DNA of 7,432 nucleotides from Proteobacteria bacterium UBA1844 (GTDB taxonomy: Bacteria; Pseudomonadota; Gammaproteobacteria; Steroidobacterales; Woeseiaceae). Made by a program: the position numbers and the translations under genes. Within the stretch, counting starts at the first letter, position 1. The number at the start of each line of letters is the position of its first letter. The stretch lies in contig DDIS01000066.1 in the NCBI GenBank assembly GCA_002338615.1, forward strand, positions 1-7,432, given 5' to 3'. The notes under the pieces were generated by a model. That model saw only the letters and a list, made by a program, of their open reading frames with translations, was not told the origin of the DNA and made no database searches. This document shows positions 6,539 through 7,432 of the stretch, piece by piece.

Positions 6539-7305
6539 TGTCTGCGACCAGCAAGCCGCGCTACCAGCAACTGAAGGATCGCATCATCGGTCAGATTTCA
6601 GACGGTGAGTTGCGACCGGGCGATCGCGTTTCCTCCGAAAACCAGCTGGCGCACTCGAGCAAGGTGTCACGCATGACAGCCAATCGTGCGCTGCGCGAAC
6701 TGACCGATGAGGGCTATGTCGAGCGCATTGCCGGGCGTGGCACCTTCGTATTGGACCGTCGGGCCAGCTCGCATGTGCGCGACGTGCAAAACATTGCGGA
6801 TGAAATCGCACGGCGTGGCCACCAGCACAGCTGCAGGGTTCTCAGGGCGACCCGCAGGCGCGCTCGCGGCGAACTCGCCAGCGCCCTGGACACCCCGCCC
6901 GGTGCCAGCATCTATCATTTGCAGCTCGTGCACTTTGAAAATTCCGTGCCTATCCAGGTCGAAGACCGCGACGTTGTCGCATCGTTTGCGCCTGCGTGTC
7001 TCGAACAGGACTTCAGCAGGATCACGCCGAGTGCCTACCTGACCTCGATCTGCCCGTTGCAGGAGGCCGAACAGGTGGTCCGGGCGGAACTCCCCAGGCC
7101 CGAGGTACGGGACTGGTTGCAGATGAAAAGCCAGGAGCCCGTACTGGTGGTACTACGGCGCACCTGGGCACGCGGCAGACCGGTAAGCTTCGCTCGCCTG
7201 CAACATCCCGGCAGCCGCTACGAGTTGAGCGGCCATTACCGGCCCAATGAATCCGAATTCGCCCAAGCGACCGACGTCGTGCAGCTGGAGGCTCTGAGCA
7301 AATGA
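6538..7305 (+). CDS. hutC: Histidine utilisation repressor (HutC, GntR/UTRA family)
   Basis: This 255-residue GntR-family regulator has an N-terminal winged helix-turn-helix (about 8-74) and a C-terminal UTRA ligand domain (about 95-238). The DNA-binding part reads SSENQLAHSSKVSRMTANRA (32-51), ALRELTDEGYVERIAGRGTF (51-70), the pattern typical of HutC, with the recognition helix around SRMTANRALREL. In the UTRA domain, LQHPGSRYELSGHYRPNE (221-238) matches the HutC C-terminal hallmark. HutC represses hut genes and is released by urocanate. The TGA of hutF and the ATG of hutC share one base (TGATG), with AGGG 8 bases upstream, so translation is probably coupled and the repressor is autoregulated through the hutF promoter. 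Its likely operator is the palindrome at 5122. The 3' end overlaps the next frame in ATGA. Confidence 0.95.
   Translation: MSATSKPRYQQLKDRIIGQISDGELRPGDRVSSENQLAHSSKVSRMTANRALRELTDEGYVERIAGRGTFVLDRRASSHVRDVQNIADEIARRGHQHSCRVLRATRRRARGELASALDTPPGASIYHLQLVHFENSVPIQVEDRDVVASFAPACLEQDFSRITPSAYLTSICPLQEAEQVVRAELPRPEVRDWLQMKSQEPVLVVLRRTWARGRPVSFARLQHPGSRYELSGHYRPNESEFAQATDVVQLEALSK
7287..7291 (+). promoter_or_regulatory. Candidate ribosome binding site for the frame at 7302
   Basis: GGAGG inside the end of hutC lies 10 bases before the ATG at 7302. The spacing is slightly long but usable, and together with the ATGA overlap it supports translation of the downstream frame. Confidence 0.5.
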
Positions 7306-7432
7306 ACAAAAAAACCAAAAGGACACCCACAGCTTCAGCTTCAAAAAGGACACCCACGATAAAAAGGACAGCCACAATCAAGGCAGCTTCAAAAAGGACA
7401 CCCACGATAAAAAGGACAGCCACAATCAAGGC
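7302..7432 (+). CDS. N-terminus of an unidentified Lys/Arg/Thr-rich repetitive protein (runs off right edge)
   Basis: The ATG overlaps the hutC stop in ATGA, and the frame stays open to the edge (43 full codons). It starts MNKKTKRTPTASASKRTPT and continues with repeats of KRTPTI-KRTATI-KAAS. Five KRT(P/A)T motifs occur at residues 6-10, 15-19, 21-25, 31-35 and 37-41. There are no acidic residues, so the stretch is very basic and surely disordered, recalling the tails of histone-H1-like proteins. No fold is visible. The missing hutH, hutU or hutG would be natural next genes, and this could be a low-complexity extension of one of them. Alternatively it could be a repeat element that happens to be open, with the true gene starting later. 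Codons AAA, AGG and ATA are heavily used, unlike the GC-rich neighbours. Confidence 0.5.
   Translation, partial: MNKKTKRTPTASASKRTPTIKRTATIKAASKRTPTIKRTATIK
7338..7432 (+). repeat. 48-bp perfect tandem repeat, two copies to the window edge
   Basis: Copy one is 7338-7385 and copy two is 7386-7432 (47 of 48 bases visible), with no mismatch. Each unit begins GCTTCAAAAAGGACACCCAC and contains two related 18-bp blocks, AAAAGGACACCCACGATA and AAAAGGACAGCCACAATC. A degenerate earlier block occurs at 7317-7337. Intervals between AAAAGGACA motifs are 27, 18, 30 and 18 bases, all multiples of three. Perfect identity points to recent duplication, and the array may continue past the edge. Confidence 0.9.

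Noticed and set aside
7022..7429. Minus-strand frame with a hydrophobic N-terminus through the repeats and into hutC
   Set aside because: Most of it is the antisense of hutC, and the hydrophobic part is simply the complement of the A-rich tandem repeat; there is no independent support.
7317..7432. CRISPR array
   Set aside because: The 48-bp units are directly contiguous with no variable spacers between them, and no cas gene is visible.

Overview
The window comes from a GC-rich bacterial chromosome whose protein families fit Pseudomonadota, probably an environmental gammaproteobacterium. The lineage is an inference from three things: a HutF/HutC-type histidine pathway, a PcaF/PaaJ-type thiolase and a Bcr/CflA-type transporter. 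Coding density is high and no gap exceeds about 170 bases. The window holds six complete genes with clear family assignments, one complete small ligand-sensing protein, and a partial gene at each edge.

Left part (1-2371): the 5' end of a lipoprotein gene runs off the left edge on the minus strand. Divergent from it is a plus-strand run of three genes. First is a stand-alone Lrp/AsnC ligand-binding (RAM) protein without a DNA-binding domain. Next is a 401-residue thiolase very like 3-oxoadipyl-CoA thiolase, then a YdjA-like FMN nitroreductase starting 12 bases after the thiolase stop. A patch of overlapping inverted repeats lies at the junction of the first two genes.

Middle part (2441-5035): two minus-strand genes, hutI (imidazolonepropionase) followed by a Bcr/CflA-type MFS transporter, converge on the nitroreductase gene.

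Right part (5036-7432): a 126-base divergent promoter region separates hutI from the plus-strand genes hutF (formimidoylglutamate deiminase) and hutC (GntR/UTRA repressor). It contains a perfect TGTATATACA palindrome that fits a HutC operator. hutF and hutC overlap by one base. hutC in turn overlaps by four bases a new reading frame that runs off the right edge. That frame begins with an unusual Lys/Arg/Thr-rich low-complexity stretch encoded by a perfect 48-bp tandem repeat.

Together the right two thirds form a histidine-utilisation locus. HutI makes N-formimidoylglutamate and HutF deiminates it to N-formylglutamate (the five-step route, which needs HutG). HutC represses the locus until urocanate accumulates. 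hutH, hutU and hutG are not in the window. The most unusual element is the tandem repeat in the frame downstream of hutC; the rest is recognisable metabolism.
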